The notes under the pieces were generated by a model, which was not told where the DNA came from, ran no database searches, and saw nothing but the letters and a program-made list of their open reading frames with translations. A stretch of DNA of 64,000 bases from Alteribacillus sp. YIM 98480 (GTDB lineage Bacteria; Bacillota; Bacilli; Bacillales; Marinococcaceae), in the NCBI RefSeq assembly GCF_009765375.1, contig NZ_VTOK01000012.1:62001-126000 (forward strand), read 5' to 3'. The translations under genes were made by a program, and so were the position numbers. Within the stretch, counting starts at the first letter, position 1. Each line of letters begins with the position of its first letter. Shown here one piece after another: positions 1 to 11,076 of this stretch.

Positions 1-315
1 AATTTCCGCTATTTCCGCTTGATCTAACGTTCCAATAAAACTTGCATAAGCCATTTCATTATTGTCTCCTGCAAGCGTTACATCATCCGGCTCATATCCA
101 CTTCCAGCTTCAGCAAACTGTTCATATACTTCTTCCTCTGTTAATGTTTCATTTGCCAATACCTCTACTTTTGAGCCGCTCTCAAAATCAATACCGAGAT
201 TTAATCCTGCTGTTGATAATAAAATAATTCCAGCCAGCGTAAAGACGAGAGAAAACAAAAAGAACTTTTTACGGTGTTTAACAAAACGAACACGTTTATT
301 TGTCTTAAAGTTCAT
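1..315 (-). CDS. secF: SecF, protein translocase subunit (partial, 3' end outside window)
   Basis: SecF is the second half of the SecDF membrane complex, which uses the proton gradient to help draw exported proteins out of SecYEG. Only the first 105 codons lie in the window. They show a basic N-terminus, a first membrane segment (about residues 18-36) and the family hallmark LGIDFESG (40-47), then the start of the external domain. The ATG lies within the last codons of secD in another frame, an 11-base overlap, so translation is probably coupled. In B. subtilis SecD and SecF are one fused chain; here they are separate genes. Confidence 0.9.
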   Translation of the reverse strand, partial: MNFKTNKRVRFVKHRKKFFLFSLVFTLAGIILLSTAGLNLGIDFESGSKVEVLANETLTEEEVYEQFAEAGSGYEPDDVTLAGDNNEMAYASFIGTLDQAEIAEI

Positions 316-1606
316 TGATTTCACTCTCCTTTACTCCAAAAACACGCGGCTTCTTGTTAAATATTCTGCTTTTCACCCATAATCCCAACAGCAGCCTCGA
401 TCCATAAACAGCCGTTAGAAAACTTGTTAATATACTAACGATAAGCATAACCGCAAAACCTTGTACAGAACTGGTTCCGTAATAGAACAGGACTCCTGCG
501 GCAAGAATCGTTGTAATGTTAGCATCTAGAATAGTTGAAAGCGACCTTCTAGAACCTGATTTAAATGCTGACATAATAGACCTTCCAGACCTGATCTCTT
601 CTTTTATTCTTTCATATGTAATGATATTAGCATCCACTGCCATACCTACCCCTAAAATGAGAGCAGCAATACCAGGGAGCGTCAGCACGCCTTCCATCCA
701 ATTAAATATCGTCAGGACAATATAAATATAAGCACTAAGGGTGATTGCTGCAACCACTCCCATAAAACGATAGTATACCATCATATATGCCAATATAAGG
801 CCTATACCAATAAAACCAGCAAATATTGTTTTTTCCATCGCATCTTCCCCAAGAGAAGCACCAACAGCATTAGAGTAAATTTCTTCAAGCTCTACTGGAA
901 GAGAACCGGAATTAAGGACTTCTGCTAAAAACTCTGCTTCTTCTAATTCAAAATTACCTTCTATTTGTATATTTTTATGATAAAGAGGCTGATTCACAGT
1001 CGGGGCTGATAAGTATTTAGGTTCCTCTTGTTGGGATTCTTCTACAAAAGAGTCTCCTTTTTCATAATCCAGCCAAATGACAAGACGGTTGTTAGGCGGA
1101 CTATAATCATTAATAATGTCTTCCGTTACTTCCCCAAAAGCATTGCCATCTCTTAACGTTACCGTTACCACCGGTTGATTAGATTGATCAAAGCCTACAC
1201 TTGCTCCATTCTCTTCAAGATCTTCACCAGAAAGACGTTCATTGTCATCTACATCCCTAAAGCTTAAGTCAGCTTCTGTAGCCAGAAGTTCACGAGCTGT
1301 CTGCTGATCTTCTACACCGGCAAGCTGTACTCTAATCCGGTCTTCTCCCTCAATGGAAATATTCGGTTCTGAAACTCCGAGCACGTTAACTCTTTGATTT
1401 AAGGCGCTTACTGTTGACTGTAACGTTTCTTCTGTAATTTCTGCTCCATCTTCCGCTGGATTCACCTCATATAAAATCTCAAAACCACCTTGTAAATCCA
1501 GTCCTAAATTAATTCCTTTTGCGGTGTTCATGACTGTTTGTGAAATGATTCCACCCAAAAGGGCAATAATCACAAAAAAAGCCACAATTCTCGATTTTTT
1601 CACCAT
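305..1606 (-). CDS. secD: SecD, protein translocase subunit
   Basis: SecD works with SecF in proton-driven completion of Sec export. The protein has an N-terminal membrane segment, the D1 hallmark GINLGLDLQGG just after it, a large external P1 domain, and five C-terminal membrane segments carrying LILGVGMAVDANIITYER, which includes the conserved Asp of the proton path. The frame is open 85 codons further upstream, but that part is GC-rich and repeat-like. AAGGAGG directly abuts the ATG at 1618 (no spacer), whereas the in-frame ATG four codons later at 1606 has a 12-base spacer, so I chose 1606 (433 aa). The stop codon overlaps the secF start. A hairpin lies just before the ribosome binding site. 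Confidence 0.92.
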   Translation of the reverse strand: MVKKSRIVAFFVIIALLGGIISQTVMNTAKGINLGLDLQGGFEILYEVNPAEDGAEITEETLQSTVSALNQRVNVLGVSEPNISIEGEDRIRVQLAGVEDQQTARELLATEADLSFRDVDDNERLSGEDLEENGASVGFDQSNQPVVTVTLRDGNAFGEVTEDIINDYSPPNNRLVIWLDYEKGDSFVEESQQEEPKYLSAPTVNQPLYHKNIQIEGNFELEEAEFLAEVLNSGSLPVELEEIYSNAVGASLGEDAMEKTIFAGFIGIGLILAYMMVYYRFMGVVAAITLSAYIYIVLTIFNWMEGVLTLPGIAALILGVGMAVDANIITYERIKEEIRSGRSIMSAFKSGSRRSLSTILDANITTILAAGVLFYYGTSSVQGFAVMLIVSILTSFLTAVYGSRLLLGLWVKSRIFNKKPRVFGVKESEINEL

Positions 1607-1627
1607 TAATGCTTTCATCCTCCTTCG

Positions 1628-1665
1628 GCCAGTTCCCTGATGCTGTTTAAAAACAGGGAAAAGGC
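1628..1665 (-). promoter_or_regulatory. hairpin in the secD leader, next to the ribosome binding site
   Basis: On the minus strand TTCCCTG pairs with CAGGGAA (7 bp), extended by GCC/GGC after a small internal loop. It ends two bases before GAAGGAGG of secD. There is no T-run, so it is not an obvious terminator. It could modulate secD translation or simply be part of a repeat. The structure is seen; the role is unknown. Confidence 0.45.
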
Positions 1666-1789
1666 TGACTAAAACCGGGTGTGTTACAACTAAATTAGAC
1701 CACCTATAAAAAGCACAAACACCCTGGGAATAGGGAAGTTCAGTTAAAACCAAAGAACTCCTGCTGCATTTGCAAACGTCCTGTCCGCC

Positions 1790-1870
1790 CACAGCACCCA
1801 CTTCACCTGCAGACATAAGCCTTGTGGCAACACTAAACGACCCCATCTCGTGTGGGGCCGAGCGGCTGGG
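1790..1870. repeat. partial copy resembling the tail of the long repeat at 12.1-12.5 kb
   Basis: The plus-strand stretch ending in TCGTGTGGGGCCGAGCGG then CTGGGC resembles TCGTGTGCGCCTGAGCGG then CTGGGC near 12452-12476. The surroundings are GC-rich compared with neighbouring genes and carry no credible gene. The similarity is short, so assignment to the repeat family is tentative. Confidence 0.35.
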
Positions 1871-1963
1871 CATTTCTGTTCTTTATAAACTTCTTTTTAT
1901 TAAAAAAACTATGTAAAAGATTGCCTATGAAGCAGCATTTTAATTATACTGATGCCTGGTTTT

Positions 1964-2278
1964 TCATGTCAAATGACGTTTATTTGAAGTATGGTTTTCA
2001 ATTTCATCCATTACGTTATTTAAATTTGAGGTGCGGCTCTCCTTATATGCAGAAATTGTTAATCTGTTCATGTATTCACTAAGTCTTAACGTTAATATTG
2101 CATTGATTAGTACATGAAAGCGCACGTAATCTTTTTTCTTTTTCAATTTTTCAATAACACACTTCCACACTTCCTCTTTATCTGCATGATTATATCCCAT
2201 TAGTTGAAACTCCTCAACTTTACTTCTTAACGCCGGTTCAGCGTCTGACTTCCAAACTTCAAATTGCTGCTCACACAT
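1964..2278 (-). CDS. comN: ComN-like post-transcriptional regulator
   Basis: This is a small soluble protein of 104 residues resembling the Post_transc_reg family (B. subtilis ComN/YrzD). In B. subtilis ComN promotes accumulation and polar placement of comE operon mRNA. The sequence is helical and charged, with a KLKKKKDYVRFHVLINAIL core. The frame is open further upstream to 2443, but GGAGGAA stands 7 bases before the ATG at 2278, which also gives the usual family length. It lies between secD and the divergent spoVB, as in B. subtilis, and that context is the main support for the name. The function here is inferred from the family only. Confidence 0.75.
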   Translation of the reverse strand: MCEQQFEVWKSDAEPALRSKVEEFQLMGYNHADKEEVWKCVIEKLKKKKDYVRFHVLINAILTLRLSEYMNRLTISAYKESRTSNLNNVMDEIENHTSNKRHLT

Positions 2279-2533
2279 AATAGTTCCTCCCAAGTTTTTC
2301 TTCATTAAAAAAATGTCATGCCTGTCCGGACTTTTTGCATATACATTTCTAGAAGCAGAGGTTAATGACCATAGATCACAATTTCCACGATGAGCATTTT
2401 CCATAGTACAGGCCCGCAAATACGATAAGTGGATTGATAACATCCCTCTTAATTATGGTTTGAAATGTAATAGAGGTACTGGCTTCGGTGCTTCTTTACT
2501 TACAGATACAGTAGCCTTAAGAAAGGTTGCACT

Positions 2534-4096
2534 GTGAAAAAAGACGGGGGCGAAAGGATGAAACAAACCTTTATTCAAGGAACGATAATATTAATTATTG
2601 CTGGTTTAGTTACTCGCATTCTTGGCTTTTTAAATAGAATTATTACTGCTAAGATATTAGGCGCTGAAGGTGTAGGCCTGTATATGATGGCTTTTCCGTC
2701 TCTTTTACTTATTATTACCTTAACACAATTAGGCCTTCCTGTTGCGATATCTAAACTAATTGCCGAAGCAGAAATTCAAAATGACACCCGGAAAATGAAA
2801 AAAGTACTTGTAGTGTCGCTTTGTGTTACAGGGACGTTAAGTGTTCTCTTCACTATTGCTTTACTAACAGCAGCGCCTTTCTTTGCAAAATATTTTTTAA
2901 CAGACGATCGTGCCCTTTATCCTTTAATTGCTATTACTCCTATCATCCCGATTGTAGCTGTTTCTGCAGTATTGAGAGGATACTTTCAAGGAAGACAGAA
3001 TATGAAACCAACAGCCATTTCACAAGTATTAGAACAAACGGTGCGTATTTCCCTGGTAGCCGTATGTACAAAAGCATTACTCCCCTATGGACTGGAATAT
3101 GCTGCAGCTGGCGCAATGCTTTCTGTTGTGGCAGGAGAACTTGTTTCGTTACTGTATATGATGAAATGTTTTAAAAGCAATAAACCATTAAAAGTAAGAA
3201 ATCAATTTCTAGAGGCAGTTAAAGAAAGCAAGACTACTTTTCAAAATTTAATGGCTATTGCTTTGCCAGCTACTGGAAGCCGTATGATTGGTTCTATATC
3301 ATTGTTTTTCGAACCGATTATCATTGCTCAAAGCCTTGCCCTCGCCGGGGTAGCTACAGCTGCAGCGACAGCTCAATACGGTGAACTAAGCGGGTTTGTG
3401 ATACCTCTTTTGTTTTTACCTACATTTATTACCTATTCTTTTTCTGTCACATTAGTCCCTGCTGTCAGCGAAGCTGCAGCTAATAAAAATTACGCAGTTA
3501 TTCAAAATAGACTCCGCCAAACGCTTAGGACTGCGTTATTAGCTGGGGTGTTTTCATCTCTCTTTTTATATGTCTTTGCAGAATTAGTAATGACAGTCAT
3601 GTATGATGCCCCGCATACAGCATATTATATTAAGATCCTGGCTCCATTCAGTATTTTTCTATACTTGCAAGGCCCTCTACAAGCTGTATTACAAGGGCTT
3701 AACCTTGCAAGATCTGCGATGATAAATACGTTTGTCGGTGCTGTTATTAAAATGGCTGCTCTCTTTGTTCTTACATCACAGCCTGAACTGGGCATTAAGG
3801 GTGCTGCTTTAGCTGTTGCTATCAATATGATGCTCGTTACACTGCTTCATCTTTATGTGGTCTCTAAAACTGTAGGATTTATTTTTGAAGCTGGATATTG
3901 TTTTTTGGTTATTCTAACAGCTCTTTCATCTGTAATCGGTACACAAATAATTGTTAACCATTTTTTAGAAGAACAAACGGCTTTTATACAAACCGCAGCT
4001 GCAGGATCGCTGTCTGCAGGTCTGTATTTTATTCTTTTAATCTCAGCCGGAATAATAAAATGGAACCAGCTTAAAAAGCTCGTTCCTAAACTGTAG
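2534..4096 (+). CDS. spoVB: SpoVB, stage V sporulation protein (MOP/MVF-family lipid flippase)
   Basis: A polytopic membrane protein of about 14 segments from the MOP flippase superfamily. SpoVB acts in spore cortex peptidoglycan synthesis, probably by moving lipid-linked precursor across the outer forespore membrane. The N-terminal part reads KQTFIQGTIILIIAGLVTR followed by GAEGVGLYMMA, characteristic of the family. A GTG start at 2534 has AGAAAGG seven bases upstream. The ATG at 2558 would match the usual family N-terminus but its purine-rich sequence directly abuts it; both starts are possible (520 or 512 aa). It is divergent from comN and convergent with the DUF421 gene, 9 bases apart with no clear terminator between. 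Confidence 0.92.
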   Translation: MKKDGGERMKQTFIQGTIILIIAGLVTRILGFLNRIITAKILGAEGVGLYMMAFPSLLLIITLTQLGLPVAISKLIAEAEIQNDTRKMKKVLVVSLCVTGTLSVLFTIALLTAAPFFAKYFLTDDRALYPLIAITPIIPIVAVSAVLRGYFQGRQNMKPTAISQVLEQTVRISLVAVCTKALLPYGLEYAAAGAMLSVVAGELVSLLYMMKCFKSNKPLKVRNQFLEAVKESKTTFQNLMAIALPATGSRMIGSISLFFEPIIIAQSLALAGVATAAATAQYGELSGFVIPLLFLPTFITYSFSVTLVPAVSEAAANKNYAVIQNRLRQTLRTALLAGVFSSLFLYVFAELVMTVMYDAPHTAYYIKILAPFSIFLYLQGPLQAVLQGLNLARSAMINTFVGAVIKMAALFVLTSQPELGIKGAALAVAINMMLVTLLHLYVVSKTVGFIFEAGYCFLVILTALSSVIGTQIIVNHFLEEQTAFIQTAAAGSLSAGLYFILLISAGIIKWNQLKKLVPKL

Positions 4097-4105
4097 GCGG
4101 TTGAT

Positions 4106-4759
4106 CTACTCTTCTTTTAAATCTATATATAATATCCCATTTTCCTGCAATACGCAGTAAGAGACAGCCTTTAAATTGTCAATTCCAGCCTTTCGTAATT
4201 CTCTGCGAAGCCATAATTCGTCTTTATTTGCCATTCCCAGCTGCTCAATTTGAATTTCACCGTCAATGACTAAGGGGATCGGATAGGAGTATTCCTGTTC
4301 ATCCTCTTCGTTTGGTTTTTCAAACACAGACAAATCACCAGAAGGCTCTAGTATAGCAAATTCTACGTCTGACACATCTTTAATATCTTTTTCTCTAATT
4401 TGCATGAGCAAATCATCAAAATTGTATCGTTGCTTTTTCATTTCTTTTTCATTTATTTTTCCGTCTTTAATTAAAACGGCAGGTTTTCCATCAATAAGGT
4501 GCCGCAGTTTTGGACTTTTTAAAGATAAATACGCCAATACTATTTGAATGATAGAGAGCACAATAATTGGAGTAAACGCTTCAAAAACTGGGATAGTGAC
4601 ATTATCTATTGATACGACAGCTAGTTCAGCAATCATAATAGATACCACAAAATCTAAAACAGACAGCTCCCCGATTTCTCTTTTCCCCATCACTCGCAAA
4701 ATGATCAATAAGAACAAATATACGAGGATGGTACGCAGCACAATAGTCAAGACCTCCAC
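4106..4759 (-). CDS. DUF421 (YetF/YrbG-type) membrane protein
   Basis: A protein of 217 residues with two or three N-terminal membrane helices (about 5-85), including the family motif RVMGKREIGELSVLDFVVSI, followed by a cytoplasmic DUF421 domain with RYNFDDLLMQIREK and a C-terminal strand-rich part. In B. subtilis YrbG also sits beside spoVB, so this is probably the yrbG equivalent; YetF-type proteins are linked to the spore membrane, but the biochemical role is unknown. The start is GTG with AAGGTG six bases upstream. It lies 68 bases downstream of the ArsB/NhaD gene and may share its transcript. Confidence 0.85.
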   Translation of the reverse strand: MEVLTIVLRTILVYLFLLIILRVMGKREIGELSVLDFVVSIMIAELAVVSIDNVTIPVFEAFTPIIVLSIIQIVLAYLSLKSPKLRHLIDGKPAVLIKDGKINEKEMKKQRYNFDDLLMQIREKDIKDVSDVEFAILEPSGDLSVFEKPNEEDEQEYSYPIPLVIDGEIQIEQLGMANKDELWLRRELRKAGIDNLKAVSYCVLQENGILYIDLKEE

Positions 4760-4827
4760 ATTCTACACCTTCTTGTCTCAATTCGTCTCCGTTATTGTTA
4801 CCTATCATCCTGATATACATGTATTGT

Positions 4828-6123
4828 TTAGTAAAGCAATAGATAACGTAAATAAACGTAAAGGGTGGAAACAATCAGTGAAACAAGAGCAGTAGGTGCG
4901 CCGATCTTAAAGAAATCAAGGTAACTGAAACCCTTTCCTTGTTTGGAAGCCAAACCTGCAACAATAACATTAGCCGTTGCCCCAATGAGAGTAGCATTCC
5001 CTCCAAGGCACGCTCCAAGCGCTAATGCCCACCACACTGGCTCAAGATCTCCCATTCCATAACCTTCTAATTCCTGTATTACAGGTATCATTGCTGCTAC
5101 AAACGGAATATTATCTACAAAACCAGATACGATTCCAGAAATCCATAACAATGATAAAGATGTCTTTGTCATATTTCCTTCTGTCATAAATATTATGCCT
5201 CTAGCCAATTCTTCTAATAAACCAGTTTCTTCAAGACCTCCTACGAGCATAAACAGCCCTGCAAAAAAGAAAATGGTCGTCCATTCTATTTGTTTAAAGA
5301 TAGCTTCAGGGTTTGCTTCTTTTTGTGTTAAAAACATTAAAAAGAGGGCTCCTCCCATCGCTATCGCTGTTAATTCCACTTTAAGCAAAGGCTGAAGCAA
5401 AAAAGCTGATATCGTCAAAAACAGTACCCATACTGATTTTTTTAAGAGCGATTTGCTCGTAATAAAATCGGCTGCTATAAGATCCATTAAATTCTGTCTT
5501 GCTTCCTGACTGTTTTTTCGTTTCAACACATTTTTGTAATATAGGGCAAGTCCTGTCATAGCAAGTACAAAAATGATGACCGAAGGAGGTCCTAGATGCA
5601 CTAGAAAATCATTAAATGATAAATCTTTCGCTGCCTGTCCAATCATTAAATTTGGCGGGTCTCCAATTAATGTAGCCGTTCCGCCTATGTTTGATGAAAT
5701 AATAATAGCCATAAGAAAAGGAAGTGTTTTTAAACGCAGCATGTTCGTTAATGTGAATACCACAGGTGTAATAAGCAGGACGGTTGTAACATTATTAAGA
5801 AATGCAGAGCCCACTGCTGTTAGGAAAGATAGTAATACAAGGAGCGGCAAAGGCCTTCCTTTTACTAGTTGAGCTGTCCTTATAGCCGCAAATTGAAACA
5901 ATCCACTCTGACTGCTTATAGATACAATGATCATCATAGATAACAATAAGGCAATCGTATGCCAATCTATGTACCGAAAGAAAACATGAGCTAGATCAAG
6001 CACTCCGGAAATAACCATAAGCAAACCGCCTGCACAAGCTACTAAAGCACGGTCGCCTCTTTCGGTAATAAGAAAAAAATAACTAATCATGAATATGAAA
6101 AGAGCAAGTGCTACTTCTTCCAC
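4828..6123 (-). CDS. ArsB/NhaD-type ion permease
   Basis: A 431-residue transporter of the ion transporter superfamily (ArsB/NhaD/P-protein group) with about 10-12 membrane segments. The two pseudo-symmetrical hairpin motifs are visible: NIGGTATLIGDPPNLMI in the N-terminal half and CLGGNATLIGATANVIV in the C-terminal half. Substrates in this superfamily include arsenite, sodium/proton, citrate and other anions; sequence alone does not decide. No ars genes accompany it, so sodium or an organic anion is as likely as arsenite. Start is GTG with AAGGTGG eight bases upstream. The 278-base gap to the divergent TIGR04086 gene must hold its promoter, but I could not pick a clear one. Confidence 0.85.
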   Translation of the reverse strand: MEEVALALFIFMISYFFLITERGDRALVACAGGLLMVISGVLDLAHVFFRYIDWHTIALLLSMMIIVSISSQSGLFQFAAIRTAQLVKGRPLPLLVLLSFLTAVGSAFLNNVTTVLLITPVVFTLTNMLRLKTLPFLMAIIISSNIGGTATLIGDPPNLMIGQAAKDLSFNDFLVHLGPPSVIIFVLAMTGLALYYKNVLKRKNSQEARQNLMDLIAADFITSKSLLKKSVWVLFLTISAFLLQPLLKVELTAIAMGGALFLMFLTQKEANPEAIFKQIEWTTIFFFAGLFMLVGGLEETGLLEELARGIIFMTEGNMTKTSLSLLWISGIVSGFVDNIPFVAAMIPVIQELEGYGMGDLEPVWWALALGACLGGNATLIGATANVIVAGLASKQGKGFSYLDFFKIGAPTALVSLIVSTLYVYLRYLLLY

Positions 6124-6401
6124 TTAAGCTACCACCTTTTTACGGGTTTGTACTAGCTTATGTATAGAGAGCACTCTTTTGAACTGATAATTTGTTTTTA
6201 TGAAAAACTTGGTTTGACTCCTTTGTAAAGTATAAAGGAAACACTGCAATGTCTTATACGTTGAGATGCCGTCGTTTGCTTATACACTTTACCACTTTTT
6301 CTTACGATGTATGAAAAAATGGCTGCTGCCAAAACAAACTTCTTCTATTTTCGTCTCCTTGTCCATATATCTTAATTAACAGGAAATAAAGGGGGAGAAT
6401 T

Positions 6402-6776
6402 ATGGAGCGTTCTAGCCGTTTTAATGCAATAGGGGCAGGTATGGTTGTCATTATCGGACTGCTCATTGGCTGCAGCATTATCTTTTCTGTAATGCTTCGA
6501 TTCACAGCTATATCTGAAGGATCCATCCAATGGTTATTATTTATATTGGCTCTCATTAGTTTTGGAATAGGGGGATTTATTTCAGGTCTAAGGGCAAAGG
6601 AAAAGGGAATGTTCACTGGTATGTTAACAGCTGCGGGAGTCCTATGTATTGTCATATTATTTCAATATCTTGGGTATGACAGTTCCTTATCAGGTATGCA
6701 AGCCGTTTTTTTCTCTAGTTTTCTCGCTTCATCCGCAATCGGAGGGGCAATTGGAGTAAACGCTGTTTCCCTTTAA
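6402..6776 (+). CDS. TIGR04086-family membrane protein (YrzE-like)
   Basis: A 124-residue protein with four predicted hydrophobic helices and glycine-rich turns (GFIAxG-type features: SFGIGGFISGLRAKEKG in the middle). It matches the TIGR04086/YrzE family, which in Bacillus sits near yajC as here; function is unknown. GGGGGAG precedes the ATG by six bases. It is divergent from the permease gene and convergent with yajC. A MITE-like inverted repeat fills the space to yajC. Confidence 0.8.
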   Translation: MERSSRFNAIGAGMVVIIGLLIGCSIIFSVMLRFTAISEGSIQWLLFILALISFGIGGFISGLRAKEKGMFTGMLTAAGVLCIVILFQYLGYDSSLSGMQAVFFSSFLASSAIGGAIGVNAVSL

Positions 6777-6792
6777 TAATTATGTAGTGAAG

Positions 6793-6960
6793 AGGCTGTC
6801 CCAAAAGTCAGTTTCTCGGCACGCGCAACTGGAATATATTCACTATCTGCGAGCCGCAAATAACTGCGAGATCTTTACACTTCCCTATTTCCCGCAGAGT
6901 AGTATCACATATTCCAGTTGCTAGATAACATACCCTAAACTAACCTTTTGAGACAGTCCT
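6793..6960. mobile_element. MITE-like inverted-repeat element (168 bases)
   Basis: The ends are imperfect inverted repeats of about 22 bases: AGGCTGTCCCAAAAGTCAG on the left and the complement of CTAACCTTTTGAGACAGTCCT on the right (four mismatches). Inside, GCAACTGGAATAT and ATATTCCAGTTGC form a second, perfect 13-base inverted repeat, so the whole element can fold into one long hairpin. It has no reading frame. Such ends are common on Bacillus insertion sequences, so a non-autonomous derivative is likely, but no transposase is in the window and a clean target duplication is not evident. Confidence 0.6.
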
Positions 6961-7039
6961 ATTGAAGCTAATCTTTTCATTTCTGAGACATTGTCAAAAA
7001 GAGACTTGTTTGCACCTTACTTATGTAAATGAAGACCTA

Positions 7040-7294
7040 TTAGTCCTCATTAACGACATCGCGTACAGAATTGCGGTCAAAAGTCAGCTTTTGATTATTC
7101 TCTACAAGAAGAACAATTTTGTTTTCATCTAACGCATCAATCGTCCCATGCAAACCGCCGATGGTGACAATGCGGTCTCCCTTTTGCAAGTTGGAATGCA
7201 TTTCCCGAACCTGTTTTTGTCGTTTTTGCTGCGGACGGATCAGCAAGAAATAAAAAATAGCAAACATGAGCACCAGCATAATAATTGCTTCCAT
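7040..7294 (-). CDS. yajC: YajC, Sec translocase accessory protein
   Basis: A small single-span membrane protein (84 aa) associated with SecDF. It has an N-terminal membrane helix ending in FYFLLIRPQQKRQKQ, the family hallmark, followed by a small cytoplasmic domain with LQKGDRIVTIGGLHGTI. I chose the second in-frame ATG at 7294 because GGGAGGG stands seven bases upstream; the ATG at 7312 includes that site within its coding region and lacks good spacing. It follows tgt, the order queA-tgt-yajC being conserved in Bacillus. The stop lies in a small inverted repeat (7030-7054) that could be a weak terminator. Confidence 0.93.
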   Translation of the reverse strand: MEAIIMLVLMFAIFYFLLIRPQQKRQKQVREMHSNLQKGDRIVTIGGLHGTIDALDENKIVLLVENNQKLTFDRNSVRDVVNED

Positions 7295-7352
7295 TATTTT
7301 CCCTCCCTTCATAGCCTTCCATTAGTGAAGCTGAAATACAGCGCTTCTTCCT

Positions 7353-9532
<2,180 letters not shown>

Positions 9533-9711
9533 TTATTTTCAACCTCTTTCTCCTGTTTCCTCTCTAATACCTGAGATTAAGGAAACAAACCTGCATCTGT
9601 GTAATAGAATAACTTGGTTTGCCCGAGCCCAAACAAAAGATGACTTAGACTTTTTTACCAATATAACTTACCTTCCTAACAGTACAAAAAAAACGAAACG
9701 ATGGCAAGCAG

Positions 9712-9930
9712 TTAACGGAAGCGGCCTATAATATAAAATACAAGAGAAAGTACGATGCTAATAACGATGGACGTAACGATCGGAAAATAAAACGTAGAGT
9801 TTTCCTTCTTTATAATGATATCACCTGGCAATTTACCAAGGGATATAAATTTTCCTCCTGCCTGCCAAATGAGGCCAAACAGGATGAGAGCAATACCAAG
9901 ACCGATCAACATTTTTGGTATATCAGCCAC
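9712..9930 (-). CDS. DUF2905 small membrane protein
   Basis: A 72-residue protein with two membrane helices flanking a short loop [19 protein letters not shown], the DUF2905 signature. The function is unknown, but the gene commonly follows ruvB in Bacillaceae. The start is GTG with GGAGGTG seven bases upstream, and it overlaps the last eight bases of ruvB, so it is probably translated from the ruvB mRNA. Confidence 0.85.
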   Translation of the reverse strand: MADIPKMLIGLGIALILFGLIWQAGGKFISLGKLPGDIIIKKENSTFYFPIVTSIVISIVLSLVFYIIGRFR

Positions 9931-10927
9931 GATCTGGCACCTCCATTTGCAAATACTCGTAGACTTGTGCTGTTACCATGCGGCCTCGAGGTGTTCTTAC
10001 CAAAAAACCTATCTGCATTAAGTACGGTTCATAAACGTCTTCTAATGTGTTTGCTTCTTCCCCAATCGTTGCCGCAAGTGCTTCTACACCGACAGGGCCT
10101 CCTCTAAATTTTTCTATAATGCTGACAAGCAGTTTATGATCAACCTCATCTAACCCAAGTCGATCAACTTGTAATCTTTCAAGGGCTGTGCCAGCAAGCG
10201 TTAAAGAGACTTTGCTGCTTCCTTTTACTTGAGCAAAATCCCTGACTCTTCTTAATAAACGGTTCGCAATTCTTGGTGTACCTCTTGACCGCCTTGCCAG
10301 TTCTAGAGCTGCATCTTCTTCTATTTGAACACCCAATAATTCACCACTGCGATTAACTATTTTTGCAAGTTCTGTTTCGTTGTAATATTCGAGTCTAGAA
10401 TGCACCCCAAAACGGTCTCTTAAAGGGGAAGACAGCATACCGGCCCGCGTCGTCGCTCCTACAAGCGTAAAAGGAGGAAGGTCTAAGCGAACAGATCTTG
10501 CTGTTGATTCTTTCCCAATAATTATGTCTATACAAAAATCTTCCATGGCTGGATATAATACTTCTTCAACAGAACGAGGCAAACGGTGGATTTCATCTAT
10601 AAATAGGACATCGCCCGGTTCTAGTGCAGTTAACACGGCGGCTAAATCACCAGGACGTTCTACAGCAGGGCCTGAGGTTGTCCTAATGTTTACTCCCATT
10701 TCATTTGCAATAATCATTGCAAGGGTTGTTTTCCCAAGTCCCGGGGGGCCATACAAAAGGACATGATCAAGGCACTCTTCACGAATTTTTGCCGCTTCTA
10801 TGAAGACTTCAAGATTTTCTTTTACTTTTTCCTGACCGATGTATTGAGAAAAATCTATCGGCCTAATGCTGCTTTCTGCGATATCTTCTTCTCCATGAGC
10901 TTCCTGTGAAACCACGCGTTCTTCCAT
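9923..10927 (-). CDS. ruvB: Holliday junction branch migration helicase RuvB
   Basis: The hexameric AAA+ motor that, with RuvA, drives branch migration of Holliday junctions in recombinational repair. Of its 334 residues the ATPase part shows Walker [10 protein letters not shown] (about 60-68), Walker B LFIDEIHR, sensor 1 in VGATTRAG and the arginine-finger region SSPLRDRFG; a lid domain and a C-terminal winged helix ([15 protein letters not shown]) follow. AGGTGGTG precedes the ATG. It lies 149 bases downstream of ruvA rather than directly adjacent as in B. subtilis; that gap includes the palindrome AAACCGGTTT. Confidence 0.98.
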   Translation of the reverse strand: MEERVVSQEAHGEEDIAESSIRPIDFSQYIGQEKVKENLEVFIEAAKIREECLDHVLLYGPPGLGKTTLAMIIANEMGVNIRTTSGPAVERPGDLAAVLTALEPGDVLFIDEIHRLPRSVEEVLYPAMEDFCIDIIIGKESTARSVRLDLPPFTLVGATTRAGMLSSPLRDRFGVHSRLEYYNETELAKIVNRSGELLGVQIEEDAALELARRSRGTPRIANRLLRRVRDFAQVKGSSKVSLTLAGTALERLQVDRLGLDEVDHKLLVSIIEKFRGGPVGVEALAATIGEEANTLEDVYEPYLMQIGFLVRTPRGRMVTAQVYEYLQMEVPDRG

Positions 10928-11076
10928 ATTAACACCACCTGCTGCTTGCTTTAACTCATCAAACTAATATGTTATGCCAAGCCTTCTTAATGAGCACTTC
11001 TTAAAAATGGCAAACATTCTCAACTAATTTTCAAAAAACAAACCGGTTTTTCCACATAAATGTGTTGAAAATTATT

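Noticed and set aside
1607-1873. N-terminal extension of SecD by up to 89 residues
   Set aside because: The extension is Cys/Ser/Arg-rich, repeat-like and precedes the ribosome binding site; SecD proteins start close to the first membrane helix.
1628-1873. Arrest-peptide regulator of secD comparable to VemP
   Set aside because: No separate frame with a start, membrane segment and known arrest motif could be found; only the structured leader is reported.
6793-6960. Simple bidirectional terminator between the yrzE-like gene and yajC
   Set aside because: At 168 bases with two nested inverted repeats it is far larger than a terminator and has no T-run.
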